Part shown: piece after piece, positions 1 to 11,020 of the stretch
How positions within the stretch are numbered: the stretch's first letter is position 1
Layout: each line of letters opens with the position of its first letter
NCBI GenBank assembly: GCA_951802425.1
Contig: OX637802.1
Location: 1,054,001 to 1,118,000, forward strand
Origin: Clavaria fumosa
Lineage: Eukaryota; Basidiomycota; Agaricomycetes; Agaricales; Clavariaceae
Length of the DNA stretch: 64,000 nucleotides
Direction of reading: 5' to 3'
The notes under the pieces: model-generated
What the model saw: only the letters and a program-made list of their open reading frames with translations
Databases searched by the model: none
What the model was told of the DNA's origin: nothing
Made by a program: the position numbers and the translations under genes

Positions 1-1722
1 TCTACCCACGACACATCCCTATTTCTCTTGTCCTTCTTCGATGCCCTTAAAAATACCCGGGTTACCTGGCCTTCGGGTCGTTGGTCTCAGTTTCTGGTTG
101 GGAATAGATGGCAATTTTACGTTGTAGTGACGTTCTTCTTTATCACGCTCCAGTTCGACAATAGCGGCATTACCTCTCTCATCACACCAGCTGCATTTCC
201 TCGGAAGGGTTCCCTCGAGGTGACCGAGCTTGATTTTACTTCAACCAACGAATCCTGCATCAATTGGTTCAATTCCAATACTCTTACCACCGATTGTGAC
301 TGGCTGGTGAGTCTCGTGCTGCTTTTCAATTTATGTTGTTAAGATCCCTCTTTTCCACAAGGACCCGGTGAATGGTACGAGATTTACGAGGTGCCTCGTT
401 GAGAATCAACTAGTGGACGTACTAGAATCAGGCCGTGGTAATGTTGGTAACCGCTCATCCATCGATTCGTGAGGCTCATGTTTTGTCGCCCTTGTAACAG
501 ATGTTGTCGCATTTGGAAGCGAATACGAGCTTCGCGCTCTCTCAAGTCGGTGTGGCCTTCACTGGATCAACGCGAGGGGTCCTGCCAGACGGGCCGCGTG
601 GTGTCGTCAACACATCCATGCCATCGCCTTTTACTGATGCGGCCGCAGCAAATACTGCTTTCAACTATACCCTTGACCTTCAAGGAGTGTCGAGCCAAGT
701 CAGTTGTATATACACATCAAGCAGTATCGTCAATATCACAGTTCTGTCCTCCGATTTCTGGCAATACACTGGTACCTGCCCAACCGGACAGCAGGAAATT
801 TTGCTGGAACTGGACTCGCAGAATGTAACGCAGAAAGCGATCTTCTCAGCACCTTCCAGCGATAATTTCTTGGGATTCTGGGCATGCAAGACGAACCCGC
901 CAGGCAGCTCTGAAGACTCGTACGAGGTACACTTCCGCGGGCAAGGCAAATATTTCACCGATGCTGTTGCAAAGGTCACTTGCACAGTCTCTCAGTTCCG
1001 ACCAGCCTTGTTTCCCGTAACCTATCATAGTCAGCCTGGTCTTTTCACTGTCGGCCAACCGAAGCCAACGTTGCTTTCGTCATCCACCGAGCTCGCCAAC
1101 CTTTCGGTGAAAGGGCTCGGAGCCGTCGTGTCCGAGTCGCAAAGTAAAACGACCAACATATTCGCTGAATCGATCACCACATTCAAAGCCAAGTACCTAA
1201 ATCTCGATCCATATCAGCACGACGCACAATTTCTGCAACTGCTGGAGAGCATGACACAAGGCGTACTAGAATATCAGGTCTGCACATTTCGGCGTTTTCC
1301 CCTAAGACCCTTTGTCCTTAGTCGTTTGACAGGCTATGTACATTCGCTTGCTTTATCACTTGCAAGCAACGATCGGATCCCCACTCCCGCCACCTAATTG
1401 TTTCCGGCCGGTCATAGGTCAAGGGTCATACGCTCTATTTGGCTGGTTCGCCACGCGGAGGACCGGTTACTTTCTGCTCCCAATGACAATTCTTAATGTG
1501 TCGTCTCTGGTCTTATTCCTCCTGGCAATGCACAAAGGCGACAAGGACCTGCCGCCCTTCGATTCAACCGATCCCGAGGCATGCATTTACGCCTCGCATC
1601 AATTCAATCACCTCAGGGACCAAACGAGCCACACCATGAAGGATAAACGAGTCTGGAACGAGCTTGTAAAGTGCGAAGGAATGTATGAATACGGGCCGCC
1701 ACAGGTTGGTTTCTTTTCGTAG
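1..1722 (+). CDS. Membrane protein with large ectodomain, 5' partial
   Basis: The reading frame is already open at base 1, so the 5' end lies outside the window. The first visible exon has a hydrophobic stretch (FYVVVTFFFITL) at about 110-150. The exon from 501 to about 1275 encodes an N-glycosylation-rich segment (NTS, NYT, NIT sites) with several cysteines, which looks extracellular. After an intron (about 1276-1331) the last exon carries a second membrane segment (YFLLPMTILNVSSLVLFLLA) and a charged tail. This topology, membrane segments flanking a glycosylated ectodomain, is common among uncharacterised Agaricomycete proteins. I do not recognise a named family. An additional exon around 350-435 is likely, but I could not close its phase, and the stop is also uncertain because CAG|gttggt near 1704 could be a donor. 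Confidence 0.55.
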
Positions 1723-2049
1723 CCTCTAAGTATATCTGGTGGATCTGAGACGTGGATTCTTCCTCCCCGATAGTCATCAGGTCCGCGACGTCCGCCGTCA
1801 GCTCGTTTAAGCAGCGATGTAAAAGAGAAGATGTCCATTGAAGAAAGAACCTGAGGAGACTTTCTGTGTAACGTTTCTCATGCGTTGGGTGGGATTCTGC
1901 GGTTTTGTATCATATGTAGGTGGGGTCCTTTATCCAGCGGCCGGTATCTCTGTAACGTCGATGTCTTCGGGTTGGGCTTCTTTGTATCAACTCTATGCTT
2001 CATCCTTGTAATCCCTCTCGCGATTATGAGAACATAGCCACATCTGTTT
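1723..2049. other. Convergent intergenic region, no gene seen
   Basis: This 327-bp stretch lies between the 3' end of the membrane protein gene and the 3' end of eIF2B gamma. Short open frames exist on both strands but have no family resemblance. It probably holds the two 3' UTRs, and possibly a last exon of the upstream gene. Confidence 0.4.
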
Positions 2050-3932
2050 CTACATTTCGTCTTCCCCACTCTCAAGATCACCTTGCCCTACCCCGGTCGT
2101 CCAATCTGATGCTTCTAACTTCTCATTCTTGCAGCGCTCTGCGTGAAGGACAGTCAGAAGTACCCGAGGCAGAACAACATACGAACCTCCGGCGGCTACT
2201 TCAAAGCCCGCTTCACACGCGCATCGGATCAGTTCGACGTTTGCGCCTACCTTAACGCTCTTCCCAAGCAAACATCCTTCCAATTTGACCCTATGGATAG
2301 CATGTTCATTGGTGCGATCTCGGTCCGATAGCGGAGTCTCACCCGTCGCCAATGACACAATGATCCATCAACACACACCTCGTCATCTTTACCATCTTAC
2401 CGATGACACAGTGCCTCCCAATGACGCTCTTTTTTATACTACTTTTCTCCCCAATCCTCGTAAACTCGCCGACCATCGAATCCACAGAAATAACGGCCTT
2501 CGGATCGATCAAAGAGCGAGTGGCTAGTTGACTTGGTAGCGTATATGTCGCTTTCTCTAAAAACTGTACAACCCCGGGCATTCATAATAAGTTGACAACA
2601 TTTCGCAATTTCACTAACTTGGCGATTGGCCTCCATGTATGCATGCAGATTATTCACGCGTATCGCGAATCCGTCGGCAGCGCGGTGAATGACCAGACCA
2701 ACTCTCAGTTCGCCTTCGTAATCCTCTGGGTCTGTTGGTGACGTGGCGACTGATCCAAAGGCGTCGTAAGGGGTAAGAGATTGCCAGCTTTGAGGTGGGG
2801 GAAAATGTGGCTTTCGCGAGACTTTGCTCCGAAAATTGCGCGAGGTTGAATGCCGTAGCGCAAGACTTTGTGGAAGGCAGTTCACAATAGGGCTAAGCAC
2901 TGCCACGCAAACCGAAGTCAACCACGGCGGTGGTTTATAAAAGTCATGGTACGAACCGTGAGCATATTTGTCTTGCTTCGAGCGTTGGTACTGTATTTTG
3001 CATAGCCAAGGGAAAAAATCATCCTTGAGCGACTCAAGATGCGGCTTCTCGTGGAGTACATCCAAGACCGATCGCTTACAAACGTAGACATGCGAATCTT
3101 GCAATGACGCTGACAATTTAAGTTTCGCGTGTCTAGGGATGATTAGTCAAGAGCAAAAAACTCCTAGAGACATGCACCCACTGGTTCAACAATCCCATTT
3201 TGAGGCAAATGTCTTCCGTATCGCGGTCGGCATCATGCGTCGTATCAATGTACAATAGCGACATCGGATCCTGCTCCCAGACGATGGGTACCGGGCTAGG
3301 CAGATTTCCCCACTCATTCACCACAAAGCCCGCATCCGGGCGGTGAGATTCGAACCAGCATGTAGTTGCAATGGCGCCGTATGCCATAGTTTCGGTCCGA
3401 AATTTGTTCAGCAGAATGGCGAGAGGTAGTGTGGTGGGGGGAATGAAGTCGACCGGAAGAAGGACAAAGTCTTGCTGAATGCGTGAGGCGAAGTGTCGGA
3501 GTAGAGTACAAGTGCCCGCCCTCAGGTCGGGAGACTGATCGTACGGTTGAACGTCAATTCTGAGGGATGAACAGGATGGCTCGGAGTGAATGTAATGTGA
3601 GACGGCTCCGCGATGCGAAAGCGGACAAATGAGTAGTATTCCTGCGACTGAGGTCAGACAAATGTGACGATCTAGACTGACAAACTCGCTATCTATCCCT
3701 GACTCCTCAAGCCAAGAGAACGTGTACTGAAGTAAAGGCTTATTCGCCACGGGAAGCAAGGCTTTCGGCACTGGTTCATCGCCAAGGTCATTGGTGAGCG
3801 GTGAGAGACTAGAATTTTTGAGATAGGATAGGAGTCGCAGATGCATTCGCCTCACTCATTGCCAAAACCCGAGAGTACTACAGCGATAAACTCGCTGTAC
3901 GTTGTTGAGGGATTCGGAGCCGCTAAGTCCAT
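2050..3932 (-). CDS. GCD1: Translation initiation factor eIF2B subunit gamma
   Basis: This is a subunit of the cytosolic guanine-nucleotide exchange factor eIF2B, which reloads eIF2 with GTP. The start at 3932 gives MDLAAPNPSTTYSEF followed by an AVVLSGFG segment. An intron (gtgagg...ctag, about 3807-3855) joins it in frame to LSPLTNDLGDEP and the nucleotidyltransferase-like signature KALLPVANKPLLQYTFSWL. The middle exons keep the pyrophosphorylase fold (VLLPVDFI, YGAIATTCWFE). The C-terminal exons show left-handed beta-helix hexapeptides (IGEKSSIKKSVIGRHCVIG; KLEGCLLGKSVKVGANVEL) ending at the stop at 2050. That order, an N-terminal NTP-transferase-like domain then hexapeptide repeats without the catalytic W2 tail of the epsilon subunit, fits gamma. 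It is divergently arranged with the small gene at 4069. Internal introns were placed only approximately. Confidence 0.85.
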
Positions 3933-4068
3933 CGAAGGGAAAAGCGCGAACTCAGTTTGGGTTTGGGTTACGCCTCGGGTTACGTCTCATCGATCTCATC
4001 TCTTAACGGTCAGGAAGTTCAACCAAGGCAATACAGCGGAATTCCTCTGCGGTCGGTCGACACTTGAC

Positions 4069-4665
4069 ATGCCCCCCAGTGAATTCTCTCTGCGTCTTCA
4101 GTACGGTACTGAATTTGTATTCGTTCATCTAAATCGTCTAAGCATCAGGAAACAGGTATATCCGGCGGATTTTTGCCACCCAATCCCTCAGCAATCCATA
4201 CTATCACTCGTTCCAGGGAAAGTGACAAGCTGCAGGTCAGATCTTCAGCGAAACCCCCGGGCGCACTCCACACGTCAGCTCTCATTGAGTCCGGTCTCAA
4301 GTCCCTTACCCTGGGGGACGATGGGCTTTTGGATGAATTGCATCGCATCTTGAAGGTCATACCCACAGAGGTGCCACCTGGGTGTGTTTGTTCCTTCTTG
4401 CTTGGTGGTCTGCGAGTGATGTGATGTCAGGATCCAGGACATTTACGGCATGGACGTCTCCATAGCATGGGGTTCGGAGGATCTCGAGTGGTGTAACAAC
4501 GGTCCTGCAGACTGTGGACATGGTGTCAGCGAGGTGCAGCCTACTGAGGAGGTAAGGCATTGTATGCGCTCCGAGGGATCTGCTAATGACTTTATGAACC
4601 AGCATAAAAATATGTTCCGCCGTGCTGTGGACATCGTCAATCAACTGATTGCCAAAGCAGAATAG
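4069..4665 (+). CDS. Small hypothetical protein, multi-exon
   Basis: I do not recognise this gene. A consistent splice model runs from ATG 4069 (MPPSEFSLRLQY) through introns near 4106-4150 and 4158-4241, then GALHTSALIESGLKSLTLGD and DELHRILKVIP. An intron at about 4382-4429 leads to DIYGMDVSIAWGSEDLEWC, and another at about 4553-4602 has a ctaat branch-like site. The last exon is HKNMFRRAVDIVNQLIAKAE plus a stop at 4665. The four introns have GT/AG ends and preserve frame, which argues for a real gene of roughly 135 residues. The C-terminal helix is amphipathic; there is no signal peptide or membrane segment. It shares a roughly 135-bp divergent 5' region with eIF2B gamma. Confidence 0.5.
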
Positions 4666-5074
4666 TCGCCACTCTATCGAAGCATTGAAATATGGCGTTG
4701 CGCTTGGAGTATCCACGCTTGTAATAAAAGACCATTAGACATATCTTGTCCTAACTCACGCGGACAGCCCGACATTTGGCTGTGAGAAGGGAGAAAAACT
4801 TGTTTCTCAAGGTATCATTTGAAATGAACACACCAACGGCAGAACAAAGCTGGCCTGGAAGGGGTGCAAAATTGTCCTTTAAAGCGCTGGGGAATGCAGT
4901 TTCCTGGCCCAGATCATCTAGCTCCTCGGCAGATGAAATAACTAAACAGGGCCGAAGGTGTGGCTGCGTATCTGATCGCTGTCCCAGTCAGGGTCACGTT
5001 GCGCAGCTTTGTATCTACTATCAAGCATCAGTCGTCTGCGCAGACTCACATCTAACACTACTAGTTTCACCACC
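4666..5074. other. Intergenic, upstream of the NLR gene
   Basis: This stretch lies between the small gene and the NLR start. It has open frames on the plus strand (one runs through to the NLR first exon), but none has recognisable protein content. It probably contains the NLR promoter. The exact NLR start could lie slightly upstream of 5075, because the frame is open from 5009 without a better start context. Confidence 0.35.
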
Positions 5075-8000
5075 ATGCGCAAAGCTATTGACGCCACCCT
5101 GGAGAAGTTCAGTTCATCTTCAAGGCCTCAGTCTCTTGCCTTCATCAGTCTCCAGAATGCCCTCGCACTTCTCAAGGAGATTGCCAGGAAGTTGAGTGTA
5201 CCGGGACTGCAGGAAGGCATTGGGGGATTTGTAGTTCTCCTCGATGCTATTCAAGTGCGTAAAACATGCCATTTGTGCTGCATTGCTCACTAATCTTCTG
5301 CACAGAAAACATCACAGAACAGCAATGACTTGGAATCACTGGCCCGCCGCGTTCGAGACTTGCATACAATGCTTCGGGAGGCATCCAATGGTGGTGCCCT
5401 GCCTACAGCAATGACTAATCGTATCAACTGCTTGTCTGAGTGAGTCATCATCCTCCTCAAAAAATGCTCTGCTGATCTCAGTCTCGGATGGCAGATCATG
5501 GAAGTCTGTTGGCGAGAAGGCTCAGCACATGATCACCCGCAACCGAATGAAGCGCGTCCTCACCCGTGACCGTGACGCTCTTGAGATTACAGGCCTCATC
5601 TCTGCTGTCAATGACTCAATACAACAATTCCTGGTAAGTAGGTGTCCTACACCTTCCAGACACTCTGATTGAGGTGCGGTGACCCCAAGGTTCAAAGTAC
5701 ACTTGCCATTGAGTCCGCACTTGGAGTAAGTTCATGATAACCACAAGCCGAGACAATTGTGCAGATGTGACTGACTAATTACTAGGAGCATGCTGCCCGA
5801 GCTGAGGCTAGCTTTCGGGTTTGTTCCTCTCTGTTAGTGTCCTTGTCCTGCTTCTCATGTGATAAACCATCTAGAAAATTGACAAAATTGAGTCAAGGCT
5901 TGATGTCTATGGTAGTGGTTTATTCATAATTTGGCTGTAGTGCTCTGCTTATTTTAGGCCATACAGGTGGTCTCAATCTACCTCGGGCAGTCACCGCTCA
6001 CTTCAGCTGCAATAATAAGCTAGTCCCATGTCTTGGTAGCACTCGGAAAGGGATTCTTGATGAGCTGTATCAGTGGATTGGTCATGGTGTTGGACACCTC
6101 TCTGAGGAGGGTACCTCTGACAATCAGTGTGTCATGGGGTTTCAGCAGATATTTTGGATCAATGGTGTAGCTGGGAGTGGGAAGACTACCATTGCCTACA
6201 CTGCTGCCAAGTCCTGTGAGGATAAAGGAATCCTCGCTGCAAGCTTCTTCTGCTCTAGGGATAATGCTGATTGCAGCAATCTCAGTTTGGTCTTCACCAC
6301 CATTGCCTATCAATTAGGACAGTTTTGTCCAGAGTTCAAAGCTGGACTTGCAGAAATTGTCAGGTCTAATCCTGATGTTGTTTACTCCAGTGTCTCCTAT
6401 CAGTTGGAGAAGATGGTTGTCAAACCATTGCTTGCTATGAAGAATAAATTCCCTCCAAGCTTAGTTGTGATTGATGCTCTGGATGAATGCAAGGATGACA
6501 ATTCCACATCTACCATTCTGGCATCTTTATCTCAACACATTGACAAGTTATTCCCTTTGCAATTTCTCATCACCAGTAGGCCAATTCTCCAGATCACTGG
6601 TGCTTTCCAACACCCACTTCTCAACAATACAACCAGACCATTGACTCTTCATGAAGTCAGGTTGGATGTCATTAAAAGTGATATACAGTATTATCTGTCA
6701 TGGCACCTTGATGCCATTAAGCAAAAATATCACATTCCTGGATCCTGGCCATCCCCTATGGATGTTGAGGCCTTAACCCACATGTCTTCAGGCCTGTTCA
6801 TATTTGCTGCCACTGCAGCAAGGTTTATTGATGTTGCTGATCCCATGGGGCAATTGGAGATGCTTTTGAACACAAAGACTGTTGTGGGCTCCTCTCCTCT
6901 GCAGCATCTGGATCAGTTGTACTCCCAAGTGCTCAACACTGCATTCCCAGATATTTCTGAACACCTTGGAGTCAAATTGCAATTGATTCTTGGAGCTATT
7001 GCTATCCTTCAAGATCCTCTCCCTTCAGATCAATTGGAGGATCTGCTTGAATCTGATGTCAATGTCAATGGTTACCTTCAGCAGTTGCAGTCAATCATTA
7101 CAGTTCCAAATGATGGCATTGGAGTTATTAGATTGATCCACCCATCATTCTTTGACTTCATTGTGGACCCTACCAGATGCCATGACAAGCAGTTTAGAGT
7201 CAATCCTAATGAGCAGCATGCCATGCTGGCTGAGAAATGCCTGATTATGATGAAATGGCTGAAGAAGGATATTTGTGGCATAAGGGACCCTACCAAACTC
7301 AACCATGAGGTGCCAGATCTGCAAGAGATAATATCAAAACACATCTCATGCAGTCTGCAGTATGCATGTAGATATTGGGGCATCCATGTTTGCAGTGGCA
7401 AGCTTTCAAGCAATGTATTGCAGCTTCTGGGATATTTTTTCTCAAATCATTTGCTACACTGGATAGAGGTCTGCAGTCTTCTTGGCAATCTGAGAAATGC
7501 ATTGCAAATTTTAGCATCTGTGCATGCCTGTCTTTCAGTAAGTTCATCTTTTTGTTAAGTGGGTAGCAAAACTTATATGTCATCTCTGTGTAGATGAATA
7601 ACCAAATGGATATAGTCTCATCACTTTCATATGATGGTGTGAGATTGATCCAAGAGTTCTTTCCAGCCATCAGTATGTCTGCCTTGCAGGTGTATTTTAC
7701 AGCTTTGCCTTTCACCCCAGTTGGCACCAGAATATACAATACTTATCATAAGCAGATGGAAGGAGCAGTGGTAGTACAAGGGGCATTGCCAAAACAATGG
7801 AGTAATTGTGTGCAAGTCATGGAGGGCCATTCTGATTTCATCACATCAGTGTCATTCTCTCCAGATGGTACAAGGATAGTTTCAGGGTCTTGGGACAGGA
7901 CAGTGAGGGTGTGGGATGCAGTTGCTGGTGCTCATCTGCAGACACTTGAGGGCCATTCTAATCTGATCAGATCAGTGTTATTCTCTCCAGATGGCATGAG

Positions 8001-9726
8001 GATAGTGTCAGGGTCTAATGACAAGACAGTGAGAGTGTGGGATGCAGTCACTGGTGCTCATCTGCAGACACTTGAGGGCCATTCTAGTTGGATCAGATCA
8101 GTGTCATTATCTCCAGATGGCATTAGGATAGTGTCAGGGTCTGATGACAAGACAGTGAGAGTATGGGATGCAGTCACTGGTGCCCATCTGCAGACGCTTA
8201 AGGGTCATTCTCATACCATCACATCAGTGTCATACTCTCCAGATGGCACAAAGATAGTGTCAGGGTCTGATGACATGACAGTGAGAGTGTGGGATGCAGT
8301 CACTGGTGCTCATCTGCAGACACTCAAGGGCCATTCTAATTGCATCACATCAGTGTCATTCTCTCCAGATGGCACAAGGATAATTTCAGGGTCTGCTGAC
8401 AAGACAGTGAGAATGTGGGATGCAGTCACTGGTGTTCATCTGCAGACACTGAAGGGCCATTCTAATCATGTCACATCAGTGTCATTCTCTGAAGATGGCA
8501 CAAGAATAGTGTCAGGATCTATTGATGAGACAGTGAGGATGTGGGATGCAGTCACTGGTGCTCATCTGCAGACACTGAATGGCCATTCTAATTGGATCAG
8601 ATCAGTGTCATTCTCTCCAGATGGTACAAGAATAGTTACAGGGTCTGATGACAGGACAGCAAGAGTGTGGGATGCAGTTGCTGGTGCTCATCTGCAGACA
8701 CTTGAGGACCATTCTGATTGCATCACATCAGTGTCATTCTCTTCAGATGGCACAAAGATAGTGTCAGGGTCTGATGACAGGACAGTGAAAGTGTGGGATA
8801 CAATCACTAGTGCTCATCTGCAGACACTGAATGGCCATTCTAATTGGATCACATCAGTGTCATTCTCTCCAGATGGCATGAGGATAGTGTCAGGGTCTGA
8901 TGACAAGACAGTGAGAGTGTGGGATGCAGTCACTGGTGCTCATCTGCAGACACTTAAGGGCCATTCTCATACCATCATATCAGTGTCATTCTCTCCAGAT
9001 GGTGCAAAGTTAGTGTCACATTCTGATGACAAGACAATGAGAGTGTGGGATACAATCACTGGTGCTCATCTGCAGACACTTGAGGGCCATTCTAGTTGGA
9101 TCAGATCAGTGTCATTCTCTCCAGATGGCATGAGGATAGTATCAGGGTCTGATGACAAGACAGTGAGAGTGTGGGATGCAGTCACTGGTGCTCATCTGCA
9201 GACACTTAAGGGCCATTCTGATACCATCACATCAGTATCATTCTCTCCAAATGGCACAAGAATAGTTTCAGGGTCTTGGGACAGGACAGTGAGAGTGTGG
9301 GATGCAGTTTCTGGTGCTCATCTGCAGATACTTGAGGGCCATTCTGATCACATCAGATCAGTGTCATTCTCTCCAGATGGCACAAAGATAATTTCAGGGT
9401 CTCGGGACAAGACAGTGAGGGTGTGGGATTCAGGAATTGGAGTGCCTCAGAGCATTCACAGTGACTCAAATCATGGGGAGTCATGGCCATACCTCATCAA
9501 TAATGGATGGTTATCCTCTGCTCTCACAAGCCACAAGCTTTGTTGGATTCCTGTCACATATCGCAGAATATTGGCCACCAGTATTGATCAAGTGGCAGCA
9601 ACCACACCCCAGCACTCCATCATATCCCTCCAATTCACTGCCCTGTATTCCTACCTTAGTGTATTGCTTAATTTGTCTCCACTTTCTAACTCTCCCCCCT
9701 GGGTCTACAGCCAAGCACAGGCCTAG
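5075..9726 (+). CDS. NLR-type STAND receptor: helical N-term, NACHT, 13 WD40
   Basis: This is a predicted intracellular nonself sensor or signalling NTPase of the fungal NACHT-WD40 class (HET-E/HET-D-like architecture). The inferred exons are 5075-5254, 5306-5439, 5495-5633, 5690-5725, 5786-5818, 5875-5911, 5958-7537 and 7594-9726. They join in frame to about 1423 residues. Residues 1-200 are helical and charged and would be the effector or adaptor part; I cannot assign a named domain. NACHT follows: Walker [10 protein letters not shown] (about 256-264), Walker [11 protein letters not shown] (about 355-364), then the sensor-like FLITSRP. Thirteen 42-residue WD40 units occupy residues 789-1334, and the tail carries NNGWLSSAL and [10 protein letters not shown], similar to tails of other basidiomycete NLRs. 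No stop or frameshift is visible. The start at 5075 was chosen for its caccATG context. The gene is visibly AT-richer than the flanking housekeeping genes, which suggests an accessory origin. Confidence 0.88.
7819..9456 (+). repeat. 13 tandem 126-bp WD40-coding repeats
   Basis: Thirteen head-to-tail units of exactly 126 bp each encode one 42-residue WD40 repeat (consensus [20 protein letters not shown], then [20 protein letters not shown]). There are no length differences between units. Most differences fall at a few repeat positions: 6-7 (DF, NL, SW, HT, NC, NH, NW, DC, DT, DH), 9 (T, R or I), 18, 25 (W, N, D, A, I or R) and 27. Framework residues and even synonymous sites are nearly constant. 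This is the pattern expected from recombination-driven homogenisation with selection on surface positions. Confidence 0.95.
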
Positions 9727-10434
9727 TGGTGAAATGAGGAATATATTGTGAAAATTGTCAATACATGTACCCAAGTAATAGTGGGAGAGCTTACATGAGT
9801 AGTTGACAATTGCCTTGTATGTCATGAAGAATGGGAAATTTGTAATTGGAAGAAATGTTGATAAAATTCAACCATTGTGTATATCCTACCTTTTTTTTTA
9901 GCCTTGCATGAATGAAGTAATCTTTTTCAAAGGCTCAAAATTTTATACAGCTATTTTTGTGGTCTATGAACAAGAATGGAAACTTTTAATTTATCTTTTC
10001 AGAATATTAAGTTGGTCATGAATGCAGTAATAGTCACTGGTTGATCTTATTATTCCTATGTCTCTAGGGCAGTCTGCCCCTACCTATTGTTACTTTGTTT
10101 ACAAGTCTGCTGTGCATTCTTGTTGTTATGGTTGTAGCTGGCTCCTAGCCTCTTGTTGCTTCACCTTAGGCATTGCCTACCACTGCTCAGTCCTTACACA
10201 TTTTGCTGCCTTGTTTATATAGATTTGTCACTTTCTGTTATGATATTGGGTTTTTGTCTTACATGAGAACCATTCCCCAGTCAATCAGTGAAGTTATGCA
10301 TTAGTCTTGTTATAGGAAGCACCACCCTGTGCTTACTCTTCAAGACTTGCAAATCCCCCTGTGTACCAATACTTGTGAAAAGTATTGTCTACAACTTGCC
10401 AGAGTGTGGAGGCCCAATTATATCCACTACCTGA
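9727..10434. other. AT-rich intergenic DNA after the NLR
   Basis: This stretch has no open frame with family resemblance. It is AT-rich with T-runs and simple words, unlike the gene-dense DNA elsewhere in the window. It leads into a decayed Gag fragment, so it is probably the 3' UTR followed by degenerate transposon sequence. Confidence 0.5.
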
Positions 10435-10760
10435 CACAATGATAGCCCAAAGCTCAAGGAGCCCAACATTTATGGGTAAAGACCCAGTGCAGTTAATGAT
10501 GTTCATCTTGCAGTACATTATGTGGTTTTTGGGGAAGCCATGGTAGATGGCCTGTCTTGTCCAGCAGCCACCACCTGCAATACTGGACAATTGAGATAGT
10601 TTCACTGCAGAATTGTTTCTGGTGTTTGGCAGCCTCACCCCCACATGAAATCAAAAAGTGCAATGTGCACCCTTAAGATGCCTGAAAATTCCCACATCAC
10701 AGAGTACATTGTCACTTTCAATTGCACCAGTTACCACTATCACTGTACCTCAGGGTCATA
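10435..10760 (+). pseudogene. Decayed Ty3/gypsy-type Gag fragment
   Basis: Plus-strand translation across shifting frames gives SPTFMGKDPVQLMMFILQ, then DSFTAELFLVFGSLTPT, then, in another frame, LKMPENSHITEYIVTF. These three blocks appear in the same order as in the retrotransposon Gag domain: substrate-like 'F.G.DP..L..F..Q', 'FxxELxxxFGxxDP', and 'L.M.dN..I..Y...F'. Three in-frame stops and at least one frameshift separate them, so the copy is dead. No LTRs, protease or reverse transcriptase were seen beside it. The assignment rests on motif order, not on a database match. Confidence 0.55.
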
Positions 10761-11020
10761 TTGCTCACCCAAATGCCAGGCAAATGATTTGCTCTCTTCA
10801 CCATTATCTAGTGAACCACTAGATAAGGTAATGAGAGCAATGCATGACATGATTAGAAGGTGATTGACTCTCTAGTTGAATAGCTAATACATGGCCACCT
10901 ATAATTATTTTATGCATATCTCTAATTATATTCATTTAATGTACTTGGAGTACATTCAGAGTGGAGTGTGTTGTATTTCAATCCTACAGAACAGGTATTC
11001 ACAATTTTTTGACTATGGCA

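Noticed and set aside
3335..3360. T-loop-like ggttcgaatct on the minus strand suggesting a tRNA
   Set aside because: It lies inside the eIF2B gamma coding exon, and no acceptor stem or anticodon arm can be folded around it.
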